Part shown: in pieces, positions 12,956 to 25,503 of the stretch
Layout of the letters: each line of letters starts with the position of its first letter
How positions within the stretch are numbered: position 1 is the stretch's first letter
Assembly (NCBI GenBank): GCA_030248135.1
Contig: JASANC010003013.1
Span: 1-64,000 of the forward strand
Length of the DNA stretch: 64,000 nt
Origin: Theristus sp. LFF4_11
Taxonomy: Eukaryota; Nematoda; Chromadorea; Monhysterida; Xyalidae
Reading direction: 5' to 3'
Translations under genes and position numbers: made by a program
The notes under the pieces: generated by a model
The model's database searches: none
The model's input: only the letters and a program-made list of their open reading frames with translations
Told to the model about the DNA's origin: nothing

Positions 12956-15900
12956 TTACGTTCTTGTTAGCGCGTCATAGTTGACTGTCTTGTGATGTTG
13001 CGATTTCTCAACTTTCTTTTGTTTATTGATCGTGAATACACGCAATACCGTGCATACCTTAGCAGCATTTGAAGGCCAACGGGCCGTGGAAAACGCAGCC
13101 CATATGACTGATTCCTTGCACGGCATTTGGCAGTCACATTGCACCTGATGAAAGTCTCCGATGACGTAGGACAAATCGAGTAAACATTTGCCTGAAAACA
13201 TTTTGTCCACACGTCAATCAAAACATTATTTAACAAAAGCGCATGAACTTGCAAAGCGCTTTAAAAAATTTGCGAAAAAAACTCACGAGCTTTTGGATTT
13301 TCAGCTGAGCAGTGCATTGTACCGTTTGGAGCCGGAAAGCGCGGATCAGCACAACCACACGTTTGCACTGTTTTGCTTTGAAAGCAACTTCGATAACAAG
13401 CCTGTTTATAAAGTTAAAGAGAGAACATGAAATTGGTCCGATAAAAGATTTTATTAAAGTTGTCAGAGGACAAAAAACTCAATATTTCTCACCTCGACCG
13501 AATACTCATAACCGTCATAAATAAAATCAATTCCAGCCAAATCGGGCTTGTCGGCACACTTGCCGTACGGATGTGGCATTCGCTGGACGTGCTTCTGAAA
13601 ACAAAAACATCAGATTCGAAATGGACAAACAATCTTACGGAATGGCCGAGTAAATATGGCATAAATATACATAAAAATAAAAATAATAAAAATAAATAAA
13701 AAAATATAAATAAATATACATGTACATAAACTTCAATCACAGCCCCCCCCCACCCGCTGAGTGCAATTTTGTATTTTGATTACAAGTTCGATTCCTTTGA
13801 AAAAAGGTATCATATTCACCAACCAGCGTTAGTCCAAACGACGATATGAAGCCAGTGGGCGCGTTGAAACCGAACGTGTCTGGAAATGGGAACGCCGTTT
13901 TGTCGTGAATCGATATGCGCACTCCGTTCGAGTCGCTCGTCGGCAGATAGTCAGACGTGTTGACGTACGTCATCACCCGCAGACCTGTGTGACAGCGATA
14001 GTTTGGAAAAAAACTCGTCAAAACATTTATCCGCTGGGAGACACACTCTATCTGGAAAGTATAAATCAGCCGGATTTAGTCGATGAATCGAATACGCCGC
14101 GAGTTTATCTTTTTTTCAGGATTGGGATTTCATTGAAAACAAATAAAAAATGCCAGAAAAGTGCCACGAGTGCCACCCCCACATCTGATTTTTTGTTGCA
14201 AAATTTTTAGTTAAAAACGCCACAGATTAGAAAAAATCACCGCCGTCCAGCCACCCAAGCACTCCCCTCATCATTTCGTTCTGATTTCTCTGAGATCCGG
14301 CTCCAAACAAAACGCCGGTGCGTGAGAAGCTAGATGCTGTTCATGCAAAAACTAAAAAAACTAAAGCTAAGTTATTATTGAGCTATTTCCAGGCTGTTCT
14401 CAAACTGGACATTTTTCGGTTTTGGTTTGTTCAGCAAAAAATGTTGCCCTTTTTCTTTGCTTGGAAATGTAATTTCACACGGATGGCCACTTACCATACA
14501 TTGGGCCGGCTTTTGAGCTAGACATGTTCCTTTGACGGTCATAGTTGAACGTGAAGCAGTTGCCAAACACCGGATCCACGTGCATGCGAAAATCTCTGCG
14601 CAAAAACAAACGCACGTCAGAAAAGATGAAACTTAGAATGTGGTTTATTATCGCTTCTTTCTGTCATACTTTTCAATGTCACATTGTTCGCCATTGAACG
14701 AGCACTTTCTGATGAATTCCTGCTTTGAATAGGAAAGTTCCTTGCGTTGCTGCTTCGGCAGTGCAGCCATCGCAAACACGAGGTTCTCTTTTGCTTTTGT
14801 CGTTATTGCAACTGTGTCAGTCATTTCCTGTTTAGGAAAACAGCCAGTGGTTAAAAAGATCAATTAAAAGGGTTGAAAATTTCATTGCTTATAGCAAACT
14901 GTGCAAGCCAACCTTAAATCCCATTGCCTCTTTGAAATCGGCGGAGTATGTCACTGGCTCTGGTGACACTGTGGTTGGAGCTGACACAAGGCAAAAAAGT
15001 GTCACATTGTCATGATGTCAGAGTCACACTGTGTGTTCATAAAGAACAAATCTTACTGGTTGTCGTTGTCGTCGTCGTGGTGGTGGTCGTCGTCACCGTC
15101 ATCGGAGTGCTCCACTTCTGTTCCCAGAGTTTCTTAATCGGTTCATGCCTGTCGTAACCGATGCACGAGGCAGTGCTGTACTTCTGGCAGACACACGCCA
15201 ACTGTTTGCTGGCGCCAGTCTGCGCAGCGTCAACGTCCTTGCTCTCACTTGTCTCGTTCGTCTGATTGGCGCTGCCAAAGTGAAGCGACCACGGGCGTCT
15301 GCATCGACCGCCGAAGTTGCACTCGTCGCACTCCGTGAAAATCCACGCGCTTCGCAGTAGAATCAAAATTAGGCAATATTTGAAGAGGCAGAAATTACAC
15401 TAGTATTCAACAAAAACTACTGACACTGAGAAACAACTGAGCTAAATAGTGTTTGCTGAAAATAGTTAATTGTATCAAAACAAGCTGGTTGGTATGAATG
15501 AACTGAGTGGTTTTTGCCAATTTTGCCGGTTTTTCTCAGAGCGTTTGCGAACAAAATGTGAGCTGCGAATGAACCTGATGGAATGGCACGGCCACGCAGC
15601 GCCGGTGGTGGTGTCCAGTTTGCAGATGCACATGGTGCTGTTGTCACGTGGCGTGTCGCCACTGCGGTCGGGCGTGCACTCCTCTCGCACGTGCTCGACT
15701 GCACTCTCAGACGGCTGTGCCTGAATGCCGTGCTTGCAGCTGCACTTCTCGTAGACCGGCTCGATGTTTCGATCGCTCTCCAGTGCTGCCTCCGGCGCTT
15801 CTCGACGATGCTTTTTTCTTGTGACATTGTGTTCAGTTGTTGGATAGGAGAGAGACTCGTGCTCTGCTTCAGCATCAACGGTCGTCTGGTAAAATTCGAG

Positions 15901-16608
15901 CTGAAAAAAGAAACTGTTGTTCTACAGATTCCTGCAAGACTAACACAGAAAGGCTGTTAGTTTTTGCTGCTCACCATGGATCTGAGCGAAGACACTTCGA
16001 GCACTTTGCTGTGTTTGTACGGATTCAGATTGCAAATGGTGACGGCCGGAAACCCGGAAGTCATGTATTTCACCTGCAATTGTTTCAACCGAAACTGACA
16101 TAAGTGCACGTTCGTCATGGGGAGAGGTGAATTGAGTGGTTGATTGCTTCAAAGGTCAAACCTCTTTCATCAAACTTCAAATAAAGCATTTCTCTGATTT
16201 CGCGCTCCTGTTCACAAGAAATTGCTTCGGGATACCCTCGAAATGGGTCTCCGGCAAGGTACTCTCAAGTTGTGTACCGACCTCGATGTAGACGTTCTTC
16301 TCGTTTCGCATGAACTTGTCAATGACCCAGTAGGCGTTGATGCTGAATGCAATGGTGCACACGATGACGAGCAAAGTCCACAGGCATCGACCGGCCGTCG
16401 ACCGACTGGCGCCGATGTGCGGGATGCCGTGTGCCGAGGTGAGTTGCGAGAAGTGCGTCAAATCGGCCACCGCATTGCGGCGTCTGGAGTCCGGCAACGA
16501 CGCTGACCGTGCCCTCAGCTGCTCGTGCAGCCTCTGCTCGTCGCCGCCGCCGCTGCTGTTTTGAATGTTCATGCTGAGTTTGTCGTTCATACCGCTCGAT
16601 TGTAACAT
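12956..16608 (-). CDS. DEG/ENaC (degenerin/ASIC-type) channel subunit, apparently lacking TM2
   Basis: A family of Na+ channel subunits with two membrane helices around a large Cys-rich ectodomain. Exons, in gene order: 16282-16608, 15975-16073, 15575-15900, 15057-15349, 14913-14968, 14670-14827, 14495-14595, 13824-13984, 13493-13594, 13287-13401, 13058-13191. All phases agree, giving about 624 residues. Visible: [12 protein letters not shown]1 ([20 protein letters not shown]), [29 protein letters not shown]-type and [14 protein letters not shown] blocks, [47 protein letters not shown] and [11 protein letters not shown]. After [11 protein letters not shown] the family normally continues to TM2. 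Here the exon either reads on to a stop at 12956 or splices to an exon I cannot find. A run of 12 Thr sits in the ectodomain. It may be a pseudogene, an isoform, or have a displaced last exon. Confidence 0.85.
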
Positions 16609-17403
16609 CAGTCTTGCATGTGTAATTTCGAACTTTCAAACAAAAAACAGAGCACTGATTCTTGAGAATATGTTTTTTGAGTTTTGATGTTTTGCATAAG
16701 TTTCAACCCGCTGCCTATTCATAGTGTGCCATATTCAACAACGAAGTCCATCGTGACATGTAAATTCAGCTGGTTTGATACATTTTGGCAGTGAAATGTC
16801 ATTTTGTTTCGGCAATTATTCGCGTTTGCCGAGCAGCTTGAAATGTGCACGACCTAACTCAACTTGATGGTGACTATAACTAAGCCCGCACCAGTTCGCA
16901 GCCAATTCTCGCATTGGCAATATTCAAATGGCACTTTATTTCAATCGTGCGTCTGTGTCCCGTATAAATATGCTCATTCCATAAGTTGACTTTATTGCAC
17001 ATGAGTGCCTGTAGTGTCCGGCGCACACGCAGCAGCAGCGAGATTGAATTACAGTCACTTGTAGTGGAATTCAGAAATTGAAAAAAAACTGCAAGGTCAA
17101 ACGGCGAGTGTGCTCGTGTTTTCTGGCGGTTGGGATCTCACTCGAATCAAACAGTTTGTTGTTTTAAGAAAGCCTGCATGTTTTGTAACACGCTTGTTTT
17201 TTTTTGCATATTTCGGGCTATTTGGATGCATAAACCGACATTACCAACCATAAAATGCTAAAAATTTGTTCTTACCTCGGTTGAATAGTAAATGGAAACG
17301 TTGGATTTCGATTGTCGACAGCGGCTGACGTTTGTTGGCTCATTTTGAGCGCGTCTCGCTTTCTGTGCGGACTGTTGCAGCGCGATGAAACCATCTCAGA
17401 TGA
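16609..17403. other. Upstream region of the degenerin gene, no feature seen
   Basis: About 800 bases, AT-rich, presumably 5' flank of the minus-strand channel gene. I see no gene, repeat pair or clear core promoter here. Confidence 0.4.
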
Positions 17404-17405
17404 TC

Positions 17406-18440
17406 ATATTATCTAAAAATGCGTGAAACGCATATAAAAGGAGGAATATGGCCTTGTGTAAGCAGTGAAAGACTTGGCTCGACAACGCTTTTCAAGTCTC
17501 TGATGTGGTACAAACGGATACAAGTACATAAGAGTCATATTTTTGCGCCGTTTATTTATGATTTCGGTTGCACGGCAACCCTCGTGCTGTGTATTGTAGA
17601 CAAATGACCTTTCACATTTGCGGATTTCGGGTATTTAGCGACCACTAAAACTACTAAAATAACAATCAGACTTTAGCTCGCTGACACTGGTTTGTTCAGG
17701 ACAAATTGTATCGCAGAAGCATTGCGGAACGCAAGGTCTCCTGTGGCAAAGGCAATGACTCACGGGACAGACGGTTTATCCTGCCACACTAGTTGAAGGT
17801 GACACCGGTAAAAAAGGTGAAAAATCAACGGAAGACAACTCCTTTTTGTCACTGGTGCTGGTGTGTACACAGCGGTGCGTACGTTAACAACAACGAAAAA
17901 GCTACATGCAACAATGTTTTGCAATCTCTAATTTTTTCTGTTTTTGCACAGAATTTACAGAATTTCGCGCATGGCGTGATTTTAGATTAAATCGAAGAGA
18001 ACAATTAAAAAATAACTTCAAAGTTTTACGCTTTTCAGCAAAACGAAAACGAAAACGAAAACTTTCGGATTCGCTGCCCTCCGGGGATATAGCGACCGCA
18101 GACCACCGAAACCGAAATCGGGCTAAGATCACTGGTGCCCCCAGGACAGAGCGGGGCTTAGAGGCTGCCCCCCTCACATGCCGAGGGTATTGGTTCCACG
18201 GGATGGTGAGCCGTCCATTCCCCAATCCCACCGGAGTTTGGTACCTTCGGGTTTCCGGAATCGGTGGGGGGCGTGCTTCAAAAAAAAACAAACGCGGCGC
18301 AAAAATATGACCCTTATGTACTTGTATCCGTGTGTACCACATCAGAGACTTGAAAAGCGTTGTCGAGCCAAGTCTTTCACTGCTTACACAAGGCCATATT
18401 CCTCCTTTTATATGCGTTTCACGCATTTTTAGATAATATT
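17406..18440. mobile_element. Fold-back element with about 148-bp inverted arms
   Basis: Left arm 17406-17551 and right arm 18290-18440 are near-perfect inverted copies. They start ATATTATCTAAAAATGCG and end near TCATATTTTTGCGCC. The roughly 740 bp between them includes a GC-rich patch (18060-18290) unlike the flanks. Open frames read the same protein from both arms only because of the inversion. There is no transposase, so it fits a long-TIR fold-back or MITE-type element. Confidence 0.75.
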
Positions 18441-18489
18441 CTGACTTTTACATAAGCCCCGAAGGTCGGACCAAGATCACAATTCGTTG

Positions 18490-19995
18490 GTCACACATTC
18501 TTCTAAACCCCGGACAACTCAGGTTTTTCATTTTTCGTTTTTTAGGCCGATTTCTCCTATGCCATTTCTACGGCCGATTCCCCAAAATCGTCACGATTCA
18601 GTACCTAGAATCGCTCACAAAAGAAAAACTGACCCAAAAGCCGTGATCGGCGTAATGAATTACCATGGAAAACACCGTTTTCTTGTTTTTCATTTCTGGG
18701 CCGGTTTCGCTAAATTCCACGGCCGATTCACCATAAATCGTCACGATTCAGTATCTAGAGTTGCTCATACAAGAAAACTAACCCAAAATCCGTGATCAGC
18801 ACATTGAATTACCCTGGAAAAACCGTTTTCTCGTTTTTCATTTCTGGACCGATTTCGCCAACTTCCACGGCCGATTCGCCCGAAATCGTCACGATTCAAC
18901 ATCTAGAGTTGCTCACGTAAGAAAACTAACTCAAAATTCGTGATCAGCGCATTGAATTACCCTGGAAAACACCCTTTTCTTGTTTTTCGTTTCTGGACCG
19001 ATTTCGCCAACTTCCACGGCCGATTCGCCCGAAATCGTCACGATTCAGCATCTAGAGTTGCTCACGTAAGAAAACTAACCCAAAATCCGTGATCAGCGCA
19101 TTGAATTACCCTGGAAAACACCCTTTTCTTGTTTTTCGTTTCTGGACCGATTTCGCCAACTTCCACGGCCGATTCGCCCGAAATCGTCACGATTCAGCAT
19201 CTAGAGTTGCTCACGTAAGAAAACTAACCCAAAATCCGTGATCAGCGCATTGAAATACCCTGGAAAACACCCTTTTCTTGTTTTTCGTTTCTGGACCGAT
19301 TTCGCCAACTTCCACGGCCGATTCGCCCGAAATCGTCACGATTCAGCATCTAGAGTTGCTCACGTAAGAAAACTAACCCAAAATCCGTGATCAGCGCATT
19401 GAATTACCCTGGAAAACACGCTTTTCTTGTTTTTCGTTTCTGGACCGATTTCGCCAACTTCCACGCCCGATTCGCCCGAAATCGTCACGATTCAGCGTCT
19501 AGAGTTGCTCACGTAAGAAAACTAACCCAAAATTCGTGATCAGCGCATTGAATTACCCTGGAAAACACCCTTTACTTGTTTTTCGTTTCTGGACCGATTT
19601 CGCCAACTTCCACGGCCGATTCGCCCGAAATCGTCACGATTCAGCATCTAGAGTTGCTCACGTAAGAAAACTAACCCAAAATTCGTGATAAGCGCATTGA
19701 ATTACCCTGGAAAACACCTTTTTCTTGTTTTTCGTTTCTGGACCGATTTCGCCAATTTCCACGGCCGATTCGCCCGAAATCGTCACGATTCAGCATCTAG
19801 AGTTTCTCGCGTAAGAAAACTAACCCAAAATTCGTGATCAGCGCATTGAATTACCCTGGAAAACACCCTTTTCTTGTTTTTCGTTTCTGGACCGATTTCG
19901 CCAACTTCCACAGCCGATTCGCCCGAAATCGTCACGATTCAGCATCTAGAGTTGCTCACGTAAGAAAACTATCCCAAAATCCGTGATCAGCGTAT
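18490..19995 (+). repeat. Satellite A, about ten tandem units of 149 bp
   Basis: The landmark CACGATTCAGCATCTAGAG recurs at about 18592, 18742, 18891, 19040, 19189, 19338, 19487, 19636, 19785 and 19934, a step of 149 bases (150 once). The first two units are more diverged, and the middle units are almost identical. It is non-coding. It is not CRISPR-like because the whole unit is conserved, with no unique spacers. Confidence 0.95.
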
Positions 19996-20064
19996 TGAAT
20001 TCCTACGGACTAAACATTTCTGCTATTTTTCGTAGCTCAGACAAAATTTGTAAGACTGAAAAAA

Positions 20065-20575
20065 TGATACCCAGTCAAAATGCTACGAATTTTCAAAAAA
20101 TGCACAATTTTGACCCAAAAAATGCCCGGGCAAAAAATAAACTAAATTTTCAGAATCTACGGATGAATTTACCCGAGGAAAAATTCTTGTTCAACTGTGA
20201 AAGTGTCCCAGCTAAAAATTGAAAGGGCGAACACTTAAAACCAGGTGACAACCCTGCGAACTTTCAAAAAAACCCAATTTTTACCCCAAAAAAGGGTCGG
20301 GGCAAAAAATTAACTCATTTTTCCAAATCTACGGATGAAATTACCCTAGGAAACATTTTTCTTCAACTGTGAAAGTGTCCCAGCTAAAAATTGAAAGGGC
20401 GAACACTTGAAACCCGGTGAAAACGCTGCGAACTTTTAAAAATGCCCAAATTTTTACCCAAAAAAGTGGTCGGGGCAAAAAATTAACCCATTTTTCCAAA
20501 TCTACGGATGAAATTACCCCAGGAAACATTTTTGCTAGACTGTGAACGTGTCGCAGGTAAAAACTGAAAGCGCGA
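20065..20575 (+). repeat. Satellite B, three tandem units of about 173 bp
   Basis: The landmark TCTACGGATGAA recurs at about 20156, 20328 and 20501. Each unit also carries AACTGTGAAAGTGTCCCAGC and a GGGCAAAAAATTAAC block. The sequence is unrelated to satellite A, which ends about 70 bases earlier. Confidence 0.9.
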
Positions 20576-23500
20576 ACACATGTTGATTACATACCGGAAA
20601 AAAAAAAAGAGATAGAAAAATAAGTAACACTGTTTTCAGAATAGGTTTTTCGTGTCTACAGCGTATGAAAAGTAGTCGGATAAAAATTTTTTCGCGGCTC
20701 CAAGCACAACTTTGGGTGTTCGTTTCGTGTGCACAGCACCAAGTTTGTGGCTTATACTATGCTCGCTGGAGGAAGCGAGCAAATTTGAAAAACGCGCGCG
20801 AGAGGATAACGGCTCATATAATGCGTGATGCGCTGTCCGCTCGCTGGCGCTCGCTCGCGCATCCGCATGAAACTGGACCAACCGAGATCGTATGTGACAG
20901 GCGGTCGCTCTGATTGTGCTAAACGATTGTTTTTGGCACATAAAATTGAAACTTTGTGCATTATTGCAAAATAGCCGTCGTATAAAGCACAACAAACGGA
21001 CGTAAAACGCTGCCCACCGCACATCATAATCAGTTTCGGTTTCGGCATAGTGGTTATTTTTGTATTTGATCGAAACCTTGCGATAAACATGCGAAAGTAG
21101 GCGGATTCTAGAGATGCACACTCTTATTTTCAAAGTATCGCACATGCAAAATACACTGCGTTCCGTGATCGGACGCCCGGACTTACCGTAAAATTGAGTC
21201 CCATGAGAATTGTATGTATTGCCGACGCAAATAAGGTGCACAACGATACTTTTATGTGCCTCATACGCAGCGGTGAGAGCGAGCAAGAGCAAACAGCTGA
21301 ACTGTAACGGGTAATAGGGCCACTGGAAAAGTAAGCGGATGTATAGCATCTTTTAGACATAACCACGCCCTGATTTGACTGTTTCAAGCAGTTCTCGATC
21401 ACTCTACATAACAAAAGTCGACATGAAAACTATTCAAGTTTATTTGTTTCTACAGGGTTAGTTGAGAACTTCGAATCATGACTCCACAAGCTCTGAAAAG
21501 AGCAGTTAGTTCTTTGCTAAAATAATAAAAACGCAGGCTAATTTTGAACGAAAACTTGTTAAAACAGAAGTTTTTTTTTAAATTCCAGCAAAGCGCAACA
21601 TTCTACGCCTTTGTTACCTCTAACCATTTCACCAAACAGCTTTGCAAATAAAAGCGGTTGTTTCTCAAATCGGTTACATTTTTACCATTTTTTCTTCGCA
21701 GTCACCCTGCGCATAGTCTTCTTATCACAGATTATGTATCACGGAACAAAAAACAAAGACGCAGTCCGTTGATAATCGCATGCACGAAAGCAAGGCAGTT
21801 TTCAAAATATGCTGAAATCACACAATGCTTATTGAGCTTGCAGCAACTGCAGCACTGTTTTGAGCTGGTGGTGCAAAGAAAGAAAAAAGAGCGATGCGAA
21901 AACGGTATGAGCAATGAAGAATGAATTGCATAATAGAAGTCCGAACAAAAAAATACATGCGAGACAACGCGCGGTGTGCCTTTTTCAAAGAGAGCGTGCA
22001 TCAGTCAACATTTCAGTTTTTTTCGAACGCACAGATCATTGGAACTTTCAAAGTACCGGAAATCATAAATTTATTGATATTACATTTGTACCATTTGTCT
22101 TGCTTGGGGCGGCGACTATAAATATCGGCATATGTAACGAGTGGAATTTATGGCGCACGCTTGCACACAGATCCTGTTTAATCCTGAAACTACAACATTT
22201 CCAACATTTGCCAGGTGTGTGCGTGTGGCCAGGCCATGGCTCCAGAGTGCTGGTCAACATGCTTTCATTTGCTGAAATTGACATCATGTGTGTGTGTGCT
22301 CTAGCAAATAAAAGGAACCTATGAACGATACGACAAATGTGCGTGGTGACATGTTTGCTCTGAAATCATTGCGACACACGCCACCGGTACAGTCGTTGCG
22401 CAAACAAAACGTACCGTAATTCCGACATTTCACTTTTAGTCGGTATCCAGTTGGACGATGTAATGCTGTGTTTGCCGTTTCAAATATTACGTCGCGATTG
22501 ATGATTGGTTGTGCTTGAAATCGCCATTCGAACGAAAAACCGGCATCATCACTCATTAATATTTCTTTCAAAAAAGCTCGAAGTGAATAGACGCGCGCTG
22601 GGAAATCCTACAAAAGTTCAAGCAAATTTGGAATCCGTTTTCAACACGGAGTATGAAAATTTCCGGGTAACTGCAAAATGGACATGATTAATCATGAGTA
22701 CGCATATGAGTTGCTCAACAGGTTTTGAGTAGTAACTCAACAATGATAAATGTTCGTTGTGTGCAGCTAAAATTGTGCTTTTGTGATGCCCTTTTGTTGC
22801 AATGGCATTCCATATGTTTGTCAGTCAGCAATTGCCCAACTGTCAATATACCCTATGCACAAATAACATGTTCCAAGGGCTTCAGAGCAAATGTCTTGTC
22901 ATGCTCTAATGAGCCATTGTTCAATGGCTTGGCTGTTCGGTTTTACAGATTGGGACAACAAAAAGGAACATGAACTTTTAAATAACTGATCTCTTTTCAT
23001 TTCTTTGTTGACATACAACATCTTTAACGTTTCACCAGTTCTCAATTTTTTGATGCAGTTTTTAAACACATCTCATTCAACATTTGGTCTGTGCATCACG
23101 ATATGCATTTGGGACCCATTCCAACACAGCAAACCGACTGTAAATTGCTCGATACAGCTGAGCTGAACAGAGAACTGAGCAGAAAAACATTTTTGTAGCA
23201 TTTTAACGCTACTATTACATCGTGTTTACAACACAGATTATTGTTCACAAATGTTACAAAAATTTTTGTCAGAACTCCCGGCACTTCAATGGTTGTAGAC
23301 GTTCAAGAGCCCTGAAAACTCTGCGACGGCTCCCGTGCGTTTTATTAGACGAGTAGCTTTAAAGCAATTGACACCATACAATAACATCTATAAAATCTGA
23401 AATTTCCCAAGAGACTTCGCTAAAAGCTTGTATTACGCTGAAACATTGTCATCATTTTATGGGTTTATACATAAATCGGTTGCACAAAAAGCGTGTAGTG

Positions 23501-25503
23501 AAACTGAAGTGACACTTGTCAGCGTCGTCGACGGTGGGAACACCACAACCACCATGCCGTGTCCCTCATCTTGCAAAACCCTTCGATCTGTAAACTGTGA
23601 CTGACGTAAAACGACTTCGTTTTTTCAGCCAATATAAAATGGTGTCAGCTGTTATGAAGTGAAATGGCTTTTTCCCAATATAATGAAGTTAGCACCAAAT
23701 TCACTGTGGAGGCAAACCGAAAACTGCGCGCGTGTGTGTGAGTGTGCAACAGTAACATTGCTTAAAAGTTTCACTCAAGTACAAACACAGTGAAACTTAC
23801 ATAAGACGCAAGATATCTGCTGAAGAGACACCGAGACACACAAGTACGTATATTTTGCTTCGGGGTGTATTGGTTGGCCCGTCCTTGCGAAACAACGCAA
23901 CAAACGACGCAAAATTGCAAGCTATGAAACGGCCCGTTGAAGAGTATACGGATGTGAATTTTGTGATATTATGCTGAATAAGTAAGCGTGCGCATTGTTA
24001 GCTCTACAGCTGTGCTATGCAAGATTGCGCTGGAGCATCGGCAAGTTCTTTTTTCTCAACAACAAACTATGTGCAACACACACACAGTGCGTTTCAAATA
24101 TTTTCATTCTCATATCCACACCCGTCTTTTCGGCTTTGTCTGTCACCCTACGTGGCTGCCAGCTGGATATGCCACTCTGTGTTTTGGCATATAGTTGACC
24201 ATTTAGCATCTGACAGTTAGCAGCTTTTTTCAAACATTCATTGTGTACGTGGACACGTCGCGACCATGTGACATGGTTCGATTTTTGAATGTTTTCACAG
24301 GCCCATAAGCACCATAAACGCCAAAAAATGACAAAATGAATGTACACACAGATTGTTTGGAAACAAATAAACGGTGATATTTGTCATGCTCTTTGGGCTT
24401 GTGTTTCATGGGAGCGAGAGACAAAGAGTCATATATCGTCAAAGTTGGAAATACTTAGCTAACAATTTTTGCGGCACAGAGACCGCTGGTAAAACTGTTC
24501 TTATTTTTCGTTCTCTTTTGCATCCATCAGTAAAAGCGACATCAAATGTGCACGGCTTAAAACACCAGGACAAACTGAACTGGTCTCTCTTGCCGCTGGC
24601 TCAAGCGGCCGGCACGGCTCATTGACGTTTCGGCACAAATCGACTTCTGTACCGCTGCTTGTGGCTTCCGCCATTTTCTGGTATATGTCTTTTGCTCATT
24701 TCGAAAGGTCTCATGTCATTAGTGTCTTGAAATGTCCGCAAAATCCTAATGATCAAAGTTTTCCATTTCTCACACAGCCATAGCATAAGTTTTTGTCTCG
24801 CTGCTCCATTAAACTTGACGCGTTTCAAAAAAAAAATTCCGAGTTTCGTGTTGCACTCGCATCATTTATGTGCGAGTTCAATGTGACTCCGAATTTGTCA
24901 GTGTTTTAGTGCACGTCAGCGAATAGCAAATCTGACAAATCATGAAATTCCTGAAAACATTCAGCGACCTTTTTCAAACGAATGAACCATAGAAAACATA
25001 CAAGCGTACCACATCATGCTCCGTAGACGCTTATGCGTGGTTTCAGTGCTTTCCGATGAGTGCACGGCACTGGTAGTTCACAGTAGATGCACATCATGTT
25101 TATCCCCCTCTGTTTTAGTAAATATTGTGAAGAAAAAATAAACCGTAAGTTTTGCGGCTGAAAACCGGTCATATAACAAACCACTTTCAAAATGGTTTTT
25201 CTGCGACATACTAACAAGCAATTTATCATCGAACACACATTTGCGCATTTCCGCCCAAAGTTATAATCTCGGTGTTTACGCATTATCGCGCTCTTTTACA
25301 TAAAAGATTACATGCAGGTTTCAACAAGAAGTAGAAAGTGACTTTGTGACAAAGAGATTCCACCACCCGCTGTGTCGACAGGATTCGAATGAAATTAGAC
25401 AGCATTGCATCATAATTAATTTTCAATTCAGTACATCAACACCACAGTGATATATTCCAGAAAAAAATTGCAATAAAATCAAAGAATTATCAGAACATAA
25501 AAA
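20576..25503. other. Long gene-poor spacer
   Basis: Apart from the tentative exon at 21187-21349, I see no convincing exon on either strand in this 4.9 kb. Open frames are short and lack splice-consistent partners or recognisable motifs. It probably contains the 5' flank of the potassium channel gene starting at 25504. Confidence 0.5.
21187..21349 (-). CDS. Tentative first exon with signal peptide (orphan)
   Basis: A minus-strand ATG at 21349 opens 54 codons with a hydrophobic stretch (LQFSCLLLLALTAAYE) and ends TTTTACG at a perfect GTAAGT donor (21181-21186). I could not find a matching next exon. The open frame runs on to 20636 without a stop, but that part looks non-coding. It could be a real secreted-protein exon or chance. 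Confidence 0.3.

Noticed and set aside
14230..14310. An extra degenerin exon (frame with [13 protein letters not shown])
   Set aside because: Exons 7 and 8 join directly in phase (PMYG/LRVM) with family spacing, so this lies in the intron.
15583..15960. Plus-strand open frames opposite the degenerin
   Set aside because: They are antisense shadows of the well-supported minus-strand exons at 15575-15900 and 15975-16073.
18490..19995. CRISPR array
   Set aside because: The whole 149-bp unit is repeated, without unique spacers, and the window is animal DNA.
20636..21349. A 237-codon minus-strand open frame as a single-exon gene
   Set aside because: After the donor at 21186 the frame looks unlike protein (no domain, odd composition). 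Only the first 54 codons are kept as a tentative exon.
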